Shown: positions 1 through 8,142, numbered from the stretch's first letter. The stretch: DNA of 36,654 nt from an uncultured Pseudomonadota bacterium (GCA_903921785.1 CAIXRH010000233.1:1-36654); one strand, 5' to 3'. Notes: generated from the letters alone by a model not told the origin. A program made the numbers and translations.

Positions 1-1
1 C

Positions 2-1762
2 CTGGAGATTCCGCCACAGACGTCCACCATCGCCTCCCACCTCCCCAAGGCGGTCGGCATGGCGCTCGGCATCGCCCGCACCCCGGGGGACGATCGCATC
101 GCGATCTGCACGTTCGGGGACGCGTCGTCGAACCACAGCACGGCAACCGGCGCGATCAACCACGCGGAGTGGCTGGCGCACCAGGGCCGCGAGTGCCCGG
201 TGCTCTTCGTCTGCGAGGACAACGGGATCGGGATTTCCACGAGCACCCCCGAAGGCTGGATCGCCACGAACTACGGCAACCGCGCCAACCTCGCCTACGT
301 CTACGGCGATGGGCTGGACCTCCCGGACGGCTACGACGCCGCCGTCGCCGCCGTCTCCTGGGTGCGGCAGTACCGTCGCCCGGCGTTCCTCCACCTCCGC
401 ACGGTGCGCCTGCTCGGGCACGCGGGGAGCGACGTGGAGAGCACCTACCGCACCCCCGCGCAGATCGCGGCGGAAGAAGCGAAGGACCCGCTGCTGACCA
501 GCGCGCGCCTCCTGGTCGAGGGCGGCTGGATGAGCTCCGGCGAGGTCGTGGCGCTCTACGAAGAAGTCCGAATCCGCATGGCGGCGCTCGGCGAGGAGGC
601 GATCCGCCGGCCGAAGCTCAAGACCGCGGCCGAGGTGATCGCGCCCCTCGCGCCTTTGCACCCGGATTCCATCGCCGCGCAGGCCGCGGTGCCGGTGCCC
701 GCCGAGGCGCTCTCCGCCGCCCACGCCGGGGAGGACGTCGTCGCCGACAAACCCCGTCACCTCGCCGTGCAGATCAACCGCGTGCTCGCGGAGTCGATGG
801 CCAGGTACCCGGAGATGCTCATCTTCGGGGAGGACGTGGGCAAGAAGGGCGGGGTGTACCACCTCACCGCCGACCTCCAGAAGCGCTTCGGGAAGGACCG
901 GGTGATCGACTTCCTGCTCGACGAGCAGAGCATCCTCGGCTGCGCCATCGGCTACGGGCAGGCCGGCTTCTTGCCGGTCCCGGAGATCCAGTACCTCGCC
1001 TACTTCCACAATGCGTGCGACCAGCTCCGCGGGGAAGCCTGCTCGCTCCAGTACTTCTCCAACGGGCAGTACCGGAACCCGATGGTGGTGCGCATCGCCG
1101 GCTACGCCTACCAGAAGGGCTTCGGCGGGCACTTCCACAACGACAACTCCGTGGCCGCGCTGCGCGACATGCCAGGGCTGGTCATCGCCTCGCCCGCCCG
1201 CGGCGACGACGCCGTCGGCATGCTGCGCACCTGCATCGCGGCCGCGAAGGTGGACGGCGCCGTGTGCGCCTTCCTCGAGCCCATCGCGCTCTACATGACG
1301 AAGGACCTCCACGCCGACGGCGACGGCGAGTGGAACACCGCCTACCCCCCCGAAGGCGTGAGCGTGCCGATGGGCCAGGGGCGGCTGTACGGCGACGGCA
1401 CCGACCTCACCATCGTCACCTGGGCCAACGGGCTCTGGATGAGCCTCCGGGCGGCGAAGAAGCTCGAAGCGGAGACCGGAAAGCGCGTGCGGGTGCTCGA
1501 TCTCCGGTGGCTCGCGCCGCTGCCGGTCGAGGACATCGTCGCGGCGGTCACGGCGACCGGCCGGGTCCTGGTGGTGGACGAATGCCGGCGCACCGGCGGG
1601 GTGTCCGAGGCCATCTTCACGGCCTTGATCGACGCGAAGGTGCAGGCGACGATGGCGCGGGTGGCCGGCCACGACGTGTACATCCCGCTCGGTGGCGCTG
1701 CGAACCTCGTGCTCGTGCAGGAAGCGGACATCCTGGCGGCGGCGAAGGCGCTGCTCGCGTAG
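2..1762 (+). CDS. Fused E1 alpha/beta 2-oxoacid dehydrogenase (5' end outside window)
   Basis: Thiamine-diphosphate E1 of a 2-oxoacid dehydrogenase complex (branched-chain 2-oxoacid or pyruvate type), which decarboxylates the 2-oxoacid and passes the acyl group to lipoyl-E2. The reading frame is open at the window edge, so the start is missing; 586 residues are visible. Fragment residues 1 to about 200 are the end of the alpha chain, with the diphosphate-binding Gly39-Asp40 and Asn74 in EDNGIG. From about residue 255 the beta chain begins (AVQINRVLAE), with the FGEDVG active-site segment near 275 and the C-terminal transketolase domain (LRWLAPLP, VDECRRTGG). Alpha and beta are usually separate genes; single-chain fusions are known in several phyla. 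No E2 or E3 is in the window. The substrate cannot be decided from the sequence. The stop lies 14 nt from that of the convergent next gene. Confidence 0.9.
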   Translation: MEIPPQTSTIASHLPKAVGMALGIARTPGDDRIAICTFGDASSNHSTATGAINHAEWLAHQGRECPVLFVCEDNGIGISTSTPEGWIATNYGNRANLAYVYGDGLDLPDGYDAAVAAVSWVRQYRRPAFLHLRTVRLLGHAGSDVESTYRTPAQIAAEEAKDPLLTSARLLVEGGWMSSGEVVALYEEVRIRMAALGEEAIRRPKLKTAAEVIAPLAPLHPDSIAAQAAVPVPAEALSAAHAGEDVVADKPRHLAVQINRVLAESMARYPEMLIFGEDVGKKGGVYHLTADLQKRFGKDRVIDFLLDEQSILGCAIGYGQAGFLPVPEIQYLAYFHNACDQLRGEACSLQYFSNGQYRNPMVVRIAGYAYQKGFGGHFHNDNSVAALRDMPGLVIASPARGDDAVGMLRTCIAAAKVDGAVCAFLEPIALYMTKDLHADGDGEWNTAYPPEGVSVPMGQGRLYGDGTDLTIVTWANGLWMSLRAAKKLEAETGKRVRVLDLRWLAPLPVEDIVAAVTATGRVLVVDECRRTGGVSEAIFTALIDAKVQATMARVAGHDVYIPLGGAANLVLVQEADILAAAKALLA

Positions 1763-1776
1763 CGAGCCTCGAACGT

Positions 1777-2070
1777 TCAGGCCGTAGCGAGGGTGGCGAC
1801 GATCGCCAGGAACAAGGCGACCAGGGGCAGCGCGTGGAGCGTCGCCGCGACCGTCCACGCCGGGAGCTCGGGCCGCGGCCAGAGGATGAGCGGGACGCCG
1901 GCGAGCGCGAGAGGCGCGGCGCCCAGGCCGAGGAGGAAGAGGACGGCGGCGCCGCCTTCGCCGCCCTCCGAGATCCTCGCGGTCGACACGAAGGCGATGA
2001 CCGCGAAGGTGATCGCGGCGTACAGGGTGGTGAAGATCACGGGAAAGCGGCGGGCCGCGCGGATCGTCAT
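1777..2070 (-). CDS. Small three-helix membrane protein, unknown
   Basis: A 97-residue protein that I do not recognise. It is almost wholly hydrophobic, with three predicted membrane segments at roughly residues 8-30, 40-62 and 70-95. A short acidic/Gly stretch (ISEGGEGG) lies between the first two, and RAARR precedes the first, which suits an N-terminus in the cytoplasm. It is convergent with the E1 gene and divergent from the SDR gene. No clear Shine-Dalgarno sequence precedes the ATG. The membrane-like composition and Asp/Arg placement support a real gene, but homology is untested. Confidence 0.55.
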   Translation of the reverse strand: MTIRAARRFPVIFTTLYAAITFAVIAFVSTARISEGGEGGAAVLFLLGLGAAPLALAGVPLILWPRPELPAWTVAATLHALPLVALFLAIVATLATA

Positions 2071-2204
2071 GGGCCGTCAGGACTCGGAGGGCGGCGCAAA
2101 CCCCCCGGCGCCGCGTACTCTTCCCGACATGCGCCGGGTGCACCACCCGTCGGATGACGGACCGCCCCCCGACGATCCGGATACATCCTCCGCGAGGTGC
2201 CGCC

Positions 2205-3050
2205 ATGTGGACGCTCAAGGACAAGGTCATCCTGATCACCGGCGCGAGCCGCGGCGTCGGCGCGGCCTGCGCGGTCGCCCTGGCCCGCGAAGGCGCGAAG
2301 CTGGTGCTCGCCGCCAAGACCATCGAGCCCGACCCGCGGCTGCCCGGCACCCTGCTCGACACGGCACGCGCGGTCGAGGCCGCGGGCGGTGAGGCGCATG
2401 TCGTGGCGTTCGACGCCCGGGACAGCCAGGGCTGCGCTCGCGTGGTCGCCGAGAGCGTGGAGCGCTTCGGCGGGCTCGACGGCTTGGTGAACAACGCGGG
2501 GGCGATCTTCTGGTCGCCGGTGGCGGGGTGGACGGTCAAGCGTTTCGACCTCGTCTTCGGCGTGAACATGCGCGCCTCCTTCGCGCTCTCGCAGGCCGCG
2601 ATCCCCCACCTGCGGGCGCGGGGCGGTGGGCACATCCTGATGATGTCCCCGCCGATCGTGCCGGACGCACTCCCCGGCAAGGCGCCGTACCTGGTGTCGA
2701 AGTGGGGCATGACCGCGCTCGCCATGGCGATCGACGCCGAAGAGTCCGAGCACGGGATCTCGGCGAGCGCGCTCTGGCCCGTCACCGGGATCCGCACCGC
2801 GGCCACCGAGAACCTGGGCATGGGCGACCAGAAGGAGTGGCGCACGCCGGAGATCCTCGCGGACGCCACCGTGGCCCTCCTGCGTCGAGACCCCAAACGG
2901 CTCCGCTTCCGCGCCTGGCTCGACGAGGACGTGCTCGCCGAGGCGGGCGTCACCGACCTCACGAAGTACCGGTGCGACCCGGACTTCGAGCCGCAGCCGA
3001 TGTCGATCGAGCTGGTGGACCCGGGGTGGGCGGCGCGGAACGGGCGGTGA
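2205..3050 (+). CDS. Short-chain dehydrogenase/reductase, HSDL2-like
   Basis: NAD(P)-dependent oxidoreductase of the classical SDR family, 281 residues, cytoplasmic. It shows the Rossmann glycine motif TGASRGVG at 12-19, NNAG at 96-99, and the catalytic tetrad Asn121, Ser148, Tyr162 and Lys166 (YLVSK). The long insert after the glycine motif (KTIEPDPRLPGTLLDTA) and the tail resemble hydroxysteroid dehydrogenase-like protein 2. The substrate is unknown, possibly a fatty-acyl or steroid-like alcohol. I chose the ATG at 2205 because GAGGTG lies 5 nt upstream and the SDR fold begins at once; an in-frame ATG at 2154 would add 17 residues without family resemblance. Its stop overlaps the GTG start of the next gene (GTGA), so the two are probably co-translated. 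Confidence 0.9.
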   Translation: MWTLKDKVILITGASRGVGAACAVALAREGAKLVLAAKTIEPDPRLPGTLLDTARAVEAAGGEAHVVAFDARDSQGCARVVAESVERFGGLDGLVNNAGAIFWSPVAGWTVKRFDLVFGVNMRASFALSQAAIPHLRARGGGHILMMSPPIVPDALPGKAPYLVSKWGMTALAMAIDAEESEHGISASALWPVTGIRTAATENLGMGDQKEWRTPEILADATVALLRRDPKRLRFRAWLDEDVLAEAGVTDLTKYRCDPDFEPQPMSIELVDPGWAARNGR

Positions 3051-3832
3051 AGGGCTTCGCGATCCGGGTGGTGCGGGTCCTGGCGCTCTCCCTGGGCGGG
3101 GCGTACCTGATCTTCGTCACCGCGCTCTTCTGCTTCCAACGCTGGATCATCTTCCCTCCCACCCCGGCGGACCCCTTCCTGCCCACCGAGGGCGCCACCC
3201 GGGAGCTCGTGCCCGTGAGCGGTGGCTCGGTCCCGATGGACGTGTCCGGTCCGGCCGGCGCCCCGCGCGTGGTCTTCTTCCACGGCAACGCCGAGCAGAT
3301 CGCCCAGACCCGGAATGACGCGTCCGAGGCGGAGGATGCGGGGCTCTCGTTCGCTGCGGTCGAGTACCCCGGCTACGGCGACGCCGTCGCGATCGACAAG
3401 AGCGAGACCACCATCCTGGAGGCCGCACGCGCGGGCATCGCGGCGTTGGCGGCGAAGGGGGAGGGGGCGCCGGTCTGCGTCGGTCATTCGCTCGGCTCGG
3501 GCGTGGCCACGGCGATGGCGGCGGAGGGCCGCTGCGCGAAGCTCGTGGTCATCTCCCCGTACACGTCCATGGTCGACATGGCCGCGGACCAGTATCCGTG
3601 GGTCCCCGTACGGCTGCTGGTGCTCGACCGCTTCGACTCGTTCGCCCGCGCGGCCGACGTGAAGGTCCCGGCGCTGGTGATCCACGGCCGCCGCGACGAT
3701 CTCATCCCGTTTCGCATGGGCGAGGCGATGGCCACGGCGCTCCACGCCCGCTTCGTCCCCCGCGACCGCGGCCACAACGACATCCGCGACCGGGAGACCT
3801 GGAAGACGATCGGGGCGTTCGCGCGGGAGTGA
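3047..3832 (+). CDS. Membrane-anchored alpha/beta hydrolase (ABHD/Bem46-like)
   Basis: Serine hydrolase of the alpha/beta fold, 261 residues. One hydrophobic helix at about 10-30 should anchor it in the inner membrane, with the catalytic domain following. Visible elements: the oxyanion segment FFHGNAEQ (77-84), the nucleophile elbow GHSLGSG with Ser148, the acid Asp217 in HGRRDDLIP, and His243 in RGHND, so the triad is complete. The layout (anchor, then HGN, then GHSLG) is that of the ABHD12/13/17 or Bem46 group, whose bacterial members are putative esterases or lipases. It starts with GTG in a 4-nt overlap with the SDR stop codon, so the two probably form a two-gene operon. The natural substrate is unknown. 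Confidence 0.85.
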   Translation: MKGFAIRVVRVLALSLGGAYLIFVTALFCFQRWIIFPPTPADPFLPTEGATRELVPVSGGSVPMDVSGPAGAPRVVFFHGNAEQIAQTRNDASEAEDAGLSFAAVEYPGYGDAVAIDKSETTILEAARAGIAALAAKGEGAPVCVGHSLGSGVATAMAAEGRCAKLVVISPYTSMVDMAADQYPWVPVRLLVLDRFDSFARAADVKVPALVIHGRRDDLIPFRMGEAMATALHARFVPRDRGHNDIRDRETWKTIGAFARE

Positions 3833-3881
3833 GCGGGGGCCCCTCGCCACGGCGCGTCCAGTCAGCTACCCACGGCGGCCC

Positions 3882-4946
3882 ATGTCGACCGCCAAGATTC
3901 CCCTGCTCGCCCAGCGTCCGGAGACGCTCGTGGAGGCCCTCGCGGCCCGCGGGGTGGTCTGCTCCCTCCGCGAGGCGCGGCAGGTGCTCTCGCGGGTGAT
4001 CTCCGACGGCGCGGATGACCCGACCCCGAAGATGTCCCCCCGGAAGGCGCTGGTCACGGCGCTCCGCGAACACGCCGACTGGAGTCGTCCCGAGGTGATC
4101 GAGCGCGTGCCGGACGGGGAGGGGAAGAGCGTACGTTACCTCTTCCGCCTCCGCGACGGGCTGCTCGTCGAGTCGGTGCGCATCGGGCTTTTGAAGCCCG
4201 ATTGTTACACCGTTTGCCTGTCCTCGCAGGTGGGCTGCGCGATGGCGTGCGACTTCTGCGCGACGGGCCGCCTGGGCCTCACCCGGAACCTCACCCCCGA
4301 GGAGATCCTCGGCACGTTCCTCACGGTCCGCGACGAGACGCCCGGGCGCGTCACCGGCGCGGTCTTCATGGGGCAGGGCGAGCCCTTCCACTCCTTCGAC
4401 GCGGTGATCCAGTCCGCCTATGTGCTCTGCAACCCCGCCGGGGGGCGCATCGCCCAGGAAGCGGTGACGATCTCTACGGTGGGCCTCGTGCCGCAGCTCC
4501 GCCGGTACGCCCGGGAAGGGCACCCGTTCAAGCTCATCGTCTCGCTCACGTCCGCGGTGCCGGAGCGGCGCGCGAAGCTGCTCCCGGTCGCCGGGCGCAC
4601 GGACATGCCGGAGCTGGTGGCTGCGCTCCGCGAGTACGCGGCGGTGGCGAAGGGGCGGCTCACCCTCGCCTGGGTGCTCATCCGCGGTGTCAACGACGGT
4701 GAGGACGAGATCGCCGCCTTGCGCGCCGAGCTTGGCGACCTTCCGTACCAGATCAACCTCATCGACGTCAACGACGCCCGCCCCGACGGCTACGCCCGCG
4801 TCTCCGAAGCGGAGCTCTCCGCCTTCATCGAGCGGTTGCAGACGTTGAAGGTTCCGATCGTCCGCCGCTACAGCGTCGGCCGGGACAAACACTCGGCGTG
4901 CGGGATGTTGGCGGCGACGCGGAGCGCCGAGGTCGTGGAGACCTAG
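3882..4946 (+). CDS. RlmN/Cfr-family radical SAM methyltransferase, divergent
   Basis: Radical S-adenosylmethionine enzyme related to RlmN, which methylates C2 of A2503 in 23S rRNA and A37 in some tRNAs. It has 354 residues, normal for the family. The iron-sulfur cluster cysteines are C119, C123 and C126 (CAMACDFC). Both cysteines needed by the RlmN mechanism seem present: C112 in VCLSSQVGC and C340 in SACGML. The sequence departs from typical RlmN at conserved points: GQGEP for GMGEP (164-168), SLTSAVP for SLHAP (221-227), and CGML for CGQL. It may be a second RlmN-like copy with another RNA target, or simply the lineage form; another rlmN elsewhere in the genome would support the former. 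It is a single gene after a 49-nt gap. Confidence 0.88.
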   Translation: MSTAKIPLLAQRPETLVEALAARGVVCSLREARQVLSRVISDGADDPTPKMSPRKALVTALREHADWSRPEVIERVPDGEGKSVRYLFRLRDGLLVESVRIGLLKPDCYTVCLSSQVGCAMACDFCATGRLGLTRNLTPEEILGTFLTVRDETPGRVTGAVFMGQGEPFHSFDAVIQSAYVLCNPAGGRIAQEAVTISTVGLVPQLRRYAREGHPFKLIVSLTSAVPERRAKLLPVAGRTDMPELVAALREYAAVAKGRLTLAWVLIRGVNDGEDEIAALRAELGDLPYQINLIDVNDARPDGYARVSEAELSAFIERLQTLKVPIVRRYSVGRDKHSACGMLAATRSAEVVET

Positions 4947-4961
4947 GGCCAACGCCGACAC

Positions 4962-4975
4962 TCCCGAGCTCGGGA
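4962..4975. other. 14-bp perfect palindrome after the RlmN-like gene
   Basis: TCCCGAGCTCGGGA reads the same on both strands. It lies 16 bp past the RlmN-like stop, followed by a short stem at 4989-5001 (TGGAG-GCG-CTCCA). The 178-bp convergent gap that holds them has no other gene. No T-tract follows, so an intrinsic terminator is not shown; a protein-binding site or Rho-dependent end is possible. Confidence 0.25.
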
Positions 4976-5124
4976 CCTGTCGAGGGGCTGGAGGCGCTCC
5001 ACCGCCTTGCTCCCCGGAGCCGTCGGCGGTCGAGGCGCCACGGTCGGCGAGAAGGGCGGAGCGGGCGGTGGCGCCGCCGGGACGCCGACTCGCGGGAATG
5101 CGCGGGGGCGCGCCTCCGCTGCCC

Positions 5125-6234
5125 TCAGCCGCCGAGCACGAGCTTCCACGCCTCGCCGTGATCCGGCAACCGCACCGGGATCACCCCAGCCGGTCCGCTC
5201 CCGAGGTGCTCGGGGAAACCCTGGTCGGCGTGGAGGTAGAACGTCCTCGGGCGTGTGCCCTCGGGGGCGCGCGCAAACTGGCGTTGGCGCTCGTGGAGGA
5301 GGAGCCAGAGGTCCGCCTCGGCGCGGTCGAGCCCGCAGCCGAGCACGATGAGGTCGCCGGACATCGCCTGATCCACCCAGGACGGGGAGGGCGCGTCGAG
5401 GCTCCGGGCGTGGGTGAGCCACTCGGCGACCTCTTCGGCCGACCACTGCTCCGGTGGCGGCACGGAATGGCGCAGCCCCCGCCACGCGCGCCGCGCGATG
5501 CGGTAGCGGACCACCGCGTCGGCCACCGCGGCGCTGGACTTGGTGTAGTCGACGAGGCCGAGCTGGATGCTGTCCGCCTGCGCCCGTCGGGCCGCCCCGT
5601 GGGGGTGCCAGATGCGCGTGGGTCCCACGTGAACGTGGAACCGCGAGCGGTACTCGGCGAGATCGCCGGTGCGCTTTCCGGACGCGCGCTCGCCGTTCGC
5701 CGGCGTTCCCGGCGCCGCGCCCGACGCCCCGAGCACGATCTTCCGGGGTTTGCGGGTGGCGTCGGCCAGGGCAGCGTCCAGGGTGGCGTCGAAGTTCAAC
5801 GTCACGAGGTCGCGGAACCCGCGCGCGGCGAGCTGCCGGCCGAGCTCCTGCGTCGCCGGGTCCACGGCCGCGTCTGGCGTCGCGCCCTCGATGAGCGCCT
5901 TCACCCTCCGCTTCAGCACCGCCTCGTGATCACTGGCCGAGCGCGAGAGGTCCACGGCCACCCTCGCCACGACCATGCTCTCCCACGTGGAGGTGGGGTC
6001 CTTGTGCGGCGAAGCTTCGAACTCGCGCACCCCGTCCTCGCGGGTGGCAGCCGCCGCGAGCAGGGCGTTCCAATCGCTGAGCGCCCCGACCTTGGCGGGG
6101 GCGTCCTTGCCGCGCCGACCCGCAAGGTACCGGTGCAGCCCCGCGCCGAGGAGGAGGACCGCGCGGCGCGTCCCGTCGGCAAAGGTACGATCCAACGCCT
6201 CGGCCAGCTGGTCGAGGGGCATCTGGTCGGTCAT
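5125..6234 (-). CDS. Stand-alone SIR2-like domain protein (putative NADase or deacylase)
   Basis: A 369-residue protein with the layout of the SIR2-like superfamily, which binds NAD. Visible blocks: LLLGAGLHRYL at 27-37 (the GAG nucleotide loop), TLNFD at 145-149 (the T-N-D block with the key Asn147), WHPHG at 209-213 (the KxHG block with the candidate catalytic His212), and LIVLGCGLDRAEADLWLLL at 295-313 (the closing nucleotide-binding block). SIR2-like domains of this divergent kind occur as NADases in anti-phage proteins such as ThsA, Dsr1/Dsr2 and SIR2-APAZ, but here no partner domain or defence gene is visible. I chose the ATG at 6234 because GGAG lies 5 nt upstream; an in-frame extension to 6477 is low-complexity and overlaps intergenic hairpins. 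No zinc-binding cysteine set of true sirtuins is seen. Activity is inferred only. Confidence 0.72.
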   Translation of the reverse strand: MTDQMPLDQLAEALDRTFADGTRRAVLLLGAGLHRYLAGRRGKDAPAKVGALSDWNALLAAAATREDGVREFEASPHKDPTSTWESMVVARVAVDLSRSASDHEAVLKRRVKALIEGATPDAAVDPATQELGRQLAARGFRDLVTLNFDATLDAALADATRKPRKIVLGASGAAPGTPANGERASGKRTGDLAEYRSRFHVHVGPTRIWHPHGAARRAQADSIQLGLVDYTKSSAAVADAVVRYRIARRAWRGLRHSVPPPEQWSAEEVAEWLTHARSLDAPSPSWVDQAMSGDLIVLGCGLDRAEADLWLLLHERQRQFARAPEGTRPRTFYLHADQGFPEHLGSGPAGVIPVRLPDHGEAWKLVLGG

Positions 6235-6344
6235 GGGAGCTCCGTCGTCTCCCGTATGGTGCCACGGAGGCACGCGCGAGGCGGACCGCAGCGCGGCGGC
6301 GGCCTCTTGGGCGCATCGGCCGGAGCGGATTCCCGTGCCGCCGC

Positions 6345-6373
6345 CGGTCCCGGCGCACACAGCGCCGGGACCG
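6345..6373. other. 12-bp perfect stem, 5-nt loop, in the SIR2/gcvT divergent gap
   Basis: CGGTCCCGGCGC at 6345-6356, loop ACACA, then the exact reverse complement at 6362-6373. It is the first of two strong hairpins in the 287-bp gap between the SIR2-like gene (minus) and gcvT (plus). There is no T-tract. It could lie in a leader RNA of either gene. Confidence 0.6.
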
Positions 6374-6401
6374 AGGCCGAAGGCCGAGCGCGGAGGGAGG
6401 C

Positions 6402-6431
6402 CGGCGGCTCGCCGTCGTCGGCGAGCCGTCG
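6402..6431. other. 10-bp perfect stem extended to 13 pairs, 4-nt loop
   Basis: CGGCTCGCCG at 6405-6414, loop TCGT, then the reverse complement at 6419-6428. Three more pairs, one of them G-U, extend the stem to 6402-6431. It follows the hairpin at 6345-6373 by 28 nt. A small stem GTGCC/GGCAC lies at 6259-6273 in the same gap. Confidence 0.6.
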
Positions 6432-6489
6432 CGCCGTCGGTGAAGATCCCGTCACGCCCCGGTAGGCGCGGACACACTCGGGGTCGCGT

Positions 6490-6495
6490 GATAGA
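6490..6495 (+). promoter_or_regulatory. Candidate -10 element of gcvTH
   Basis: GATAGA lies 26 nt before the gcvT ATG, which would give a leader of about 20 nt carrying the AGGAG at 6511-6515. No convincing -35 is seen. If correct, the hairpins at 6345-6431 are upstream of the start point and not in the gcvT leader. Confidence 0.35.
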
Positions 6496-6521
6496 TGGGC
6501 GGGCCGTTCCAGGAGTCCACC

Positions 6522-7607
6522 ATGCGTCGCACGCCGTTCCACGAATTCCACCGCGACGCGGGGGCCAAGCTCATCGACTTCGGCGGCTGGGAGATGCCCG
6601 TCCAGTACCAGGGCATCCTCCAGGAGCACGCTGCGTGTCGCAACGCGGTCGGTTGTTTCGACGTGTCGCACATGGGCGAGGTCCGCTTCCGCGGCCCCAA
6701 GGCGCTCCAGGCCGTGAACCACCTGGTCACCAACGACATCTCGAAGCTGGCGTTCTCCCAGGCGATGTACACCGCCATGTGCAACGAGCACGGCGGCATC
6801 GTGGACGACCTCATCGTGTACCGCATCGCCGAAGAGGACATCCTCATCTGCGTGAACGCGGCCAACCGCGAGAAGGACTACAACTGGATGAAGGGCCACA
6901 ACCCCTTCGGCGCCGACATCACCAACGAGTCCGAGCAGTGGGCGCAGCTCGCCATCCAGGGCCGCCACGCGATCGCCATCGGCGAGGCGCTCCTCGGCCG
7001 CTCCCTGGCCGACGTGAAGAACTACTGGTTCACCCAGGGTACCTTCGCCGGCATCGAGAACTGCATCCTCGCCCGCACCGGGTACACCGGGGAAGACGGC
7101 TTCGAGGTCTTCCTCCCCGCCGCCGCCGCCGACATCGCCTGGAACGCCGTGCACACCGAAGGCGCGAAGTACGGCCTCGCGGACATCGGCCTCGGCGCGC
7201 GCGACACCCTCCGCCTCGAGATGAAGTACTGCCTCTACGGCAACGACATCACCGACGACACCACCCCGCTCGAGGCCAACCTCGGCTGGGTCACCAAGCT
7301 CGAGAAGGGCGACTTCATCGGGCGCGATCCGCTGGTGAAGCAGCGCGATGCCGGCGTGCCCCGCCGGCTCATCGGCCTCGAGGTGCAGAAGCAGATCGCC
7401 CGCCAGCACTGCCCCGTGCTTCACAACGGGCAGGTCGTCGGCGAGGTCACCAGCGGCACCCGCTCGCCCTCCACCGGCAAGAACATCGCCATCGCCTACG
7501 TGCCCGCCGCCCTCGCGAAGGTCGGCACCCAGCTCGTGGTCGATGTGCGCGGCAAGGAAGCGCCGGCCGAGGTCGTCAAGACCCCCTTCTACACCCGTCC
7601 CTACTGA
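6522..7607 (+). CDS. gcvT: Glycine cleavage system aminomethyltransferase (T protein)
   Basis: GcvT releases ammonia from the aminomethyl group carried on lipoylated GcvH and transfers the one-carbon unit to tetrahydrofolate. The 361 residues match the family length. N-terminal FHRDAGAKLIDFGGWEMPV, FDVSHMGE (46-53) and GGIVDDLIVYR (91-101, with the catalytic Asp at 95 or 96) are family signatures, as are RTGYTGEDGFEVF, TPLEANLGW and the C-terminal GEVTSGTRSP. I chose the ATG at 6522 since AGGAG lies 6 nt upstream; the in-frame ATG at 6495 has no such site. gcvH follows 17 nt downstream. GcvP (the decarboxylase) is not in the window and must be encoded elsewhere. Confidence 0.97.
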   Translation: MRRTPFHEFHRDAGAKLIDFGGWEMPVQYQGILQEHAACRNAVGCFDVSHMGEVRFRGPKALQAVNHLVTNDISKLAFSQAMYTAMCNEHGGIVDDLIVYRIAEEDILICVNAANREKDYNWMKGHNPFGADITNESEQWAQLAIQGRHAIAIGEALLGRSLADVKNYWFTQGTFAGIENCILARTGYTGEDGFEVFLPAAAADIAWNAVHTEGAKYGLADIGLGARDTLRLEMKYCLYGNDITDDTTPLEANLGWVTKLEKGDFIGRDPLVKQRDAGVPRRLIGLEVQKQIARQHCPVLHNGQVVGEVTSGTRSPSTGKNIAIAYVPAALAKVGTQLVVDVRGKEAPAEVVKTPFYTRPY

Positions 7608-7624
7608 GTTCTCCGGAGTCTACC

Positions 7625-8011
7625 ATGGCCTACCCCAGCGATCGTAAGTACACGTCCGAACACGAGTGGATCAAGGTCGACGGCAACGTCGGCACCGTCG
7701 GCATCTCGCACCACGCGCAGGATGCGCTCGGCGAGATCGTCCACGTCGATCTGCCGAACGTCGGCAAGGTCTTCAAGAAGGGCGGCGCGGCGGCGGAAGT
7801 CGAGAGCGTCAAGGCGGTCAGCTCGGTCTACTGCCCGGTGGGCGGCAAGGTCATGGCGGTCAACGACGGCCTCGATGGCAACGAAGCCGCCGTCAACAAG
7901 GACCCCCACGAGGGCGGCTGGCTCTTCAAGATCGAGATCAGCGACCCCGCCGAGCTCGACGGCCTGATGGACGCTGCCGCCTACGGCACCCACGCGGGCA
8001 ACGACTTCTAG
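7625..8011 (+). CDS. gcvH: Glycine cleavage system lipoyl carrier (H protein)
   Basis: GcvH carries the aminomethyl intermediate on a lipoyl-lysine between the P, T and L proteins. It has 128 residues. The lipoylation site is Lys63 in VESVKAVSSVY, inside the barrel-sandwich fold that starts with KYTSEHEWIKVDGNVGTVG. The C-terminal GGWLFKIEISDPAELDGLMDAAAY is typical. A GGAG site lies 8 nt before the ATG, with the surrounding GGAGTCTACCATG nearly repeating the gcvT start region. It is in an operon with gcvT and followed by a hairpin at 8089-8107. Confidence 0.97.
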   Translation: MAYPSDRKYTSEHEWIKVDGNVGTVGISHHAQDALGEIVHVDLPNVGKVFKKGGAAAEVESVKAVSSVYCPVGGKVMAVNDGLDGNEAAVNKDPHEGGWLFKIEISDPAELDGLMDAAAYGTHAGNDF

Positions 8012-8088
8012 GCCAGGCTCCTGCCCTTCGGGGTGGGATTGGTCTTTTTGCACGGGCAGCGCGGTCCGGGCGGGCGCCGCCGGGGCCT

Positions 8089-8107
8089 CCCGGCCCCCTT
8101 GGCCGGG
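8089..8107. terminator. GC-rich hairpin between convergent gcvH and ogt-like genes
   Basis: CCCGGCC, loop CCCTT, GGCCGGG: a perfect 7-bp stem in the 131-bp convergent gap. It is placed where a shared terminator would be, but no T-run follows on either strand, so intrinsic termination is doubtful. A TTTTT run sits apart at about 8045. Confidence 0.35.
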
Positions 8108-8142
8108 TGCGCTCGTCGGGCACCGGCCGCCGGGCGCTGGTC

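Noticed and set aside
6235-6477. N-terminal extension of the SIR2-like protein
   Set aside because: Arg/Ala/Gly low-complexity translation of the hairpin region; a good ribosome site precedes the ATG at 6234.
6235-6521. Glycine riboswitch before gcvT
   Set aside because: GCCGAAGGCC at about 6376 resembles a fragment of the core, but the rest of the aptamer consensus is missing and a -10-like element lies downstream of it.
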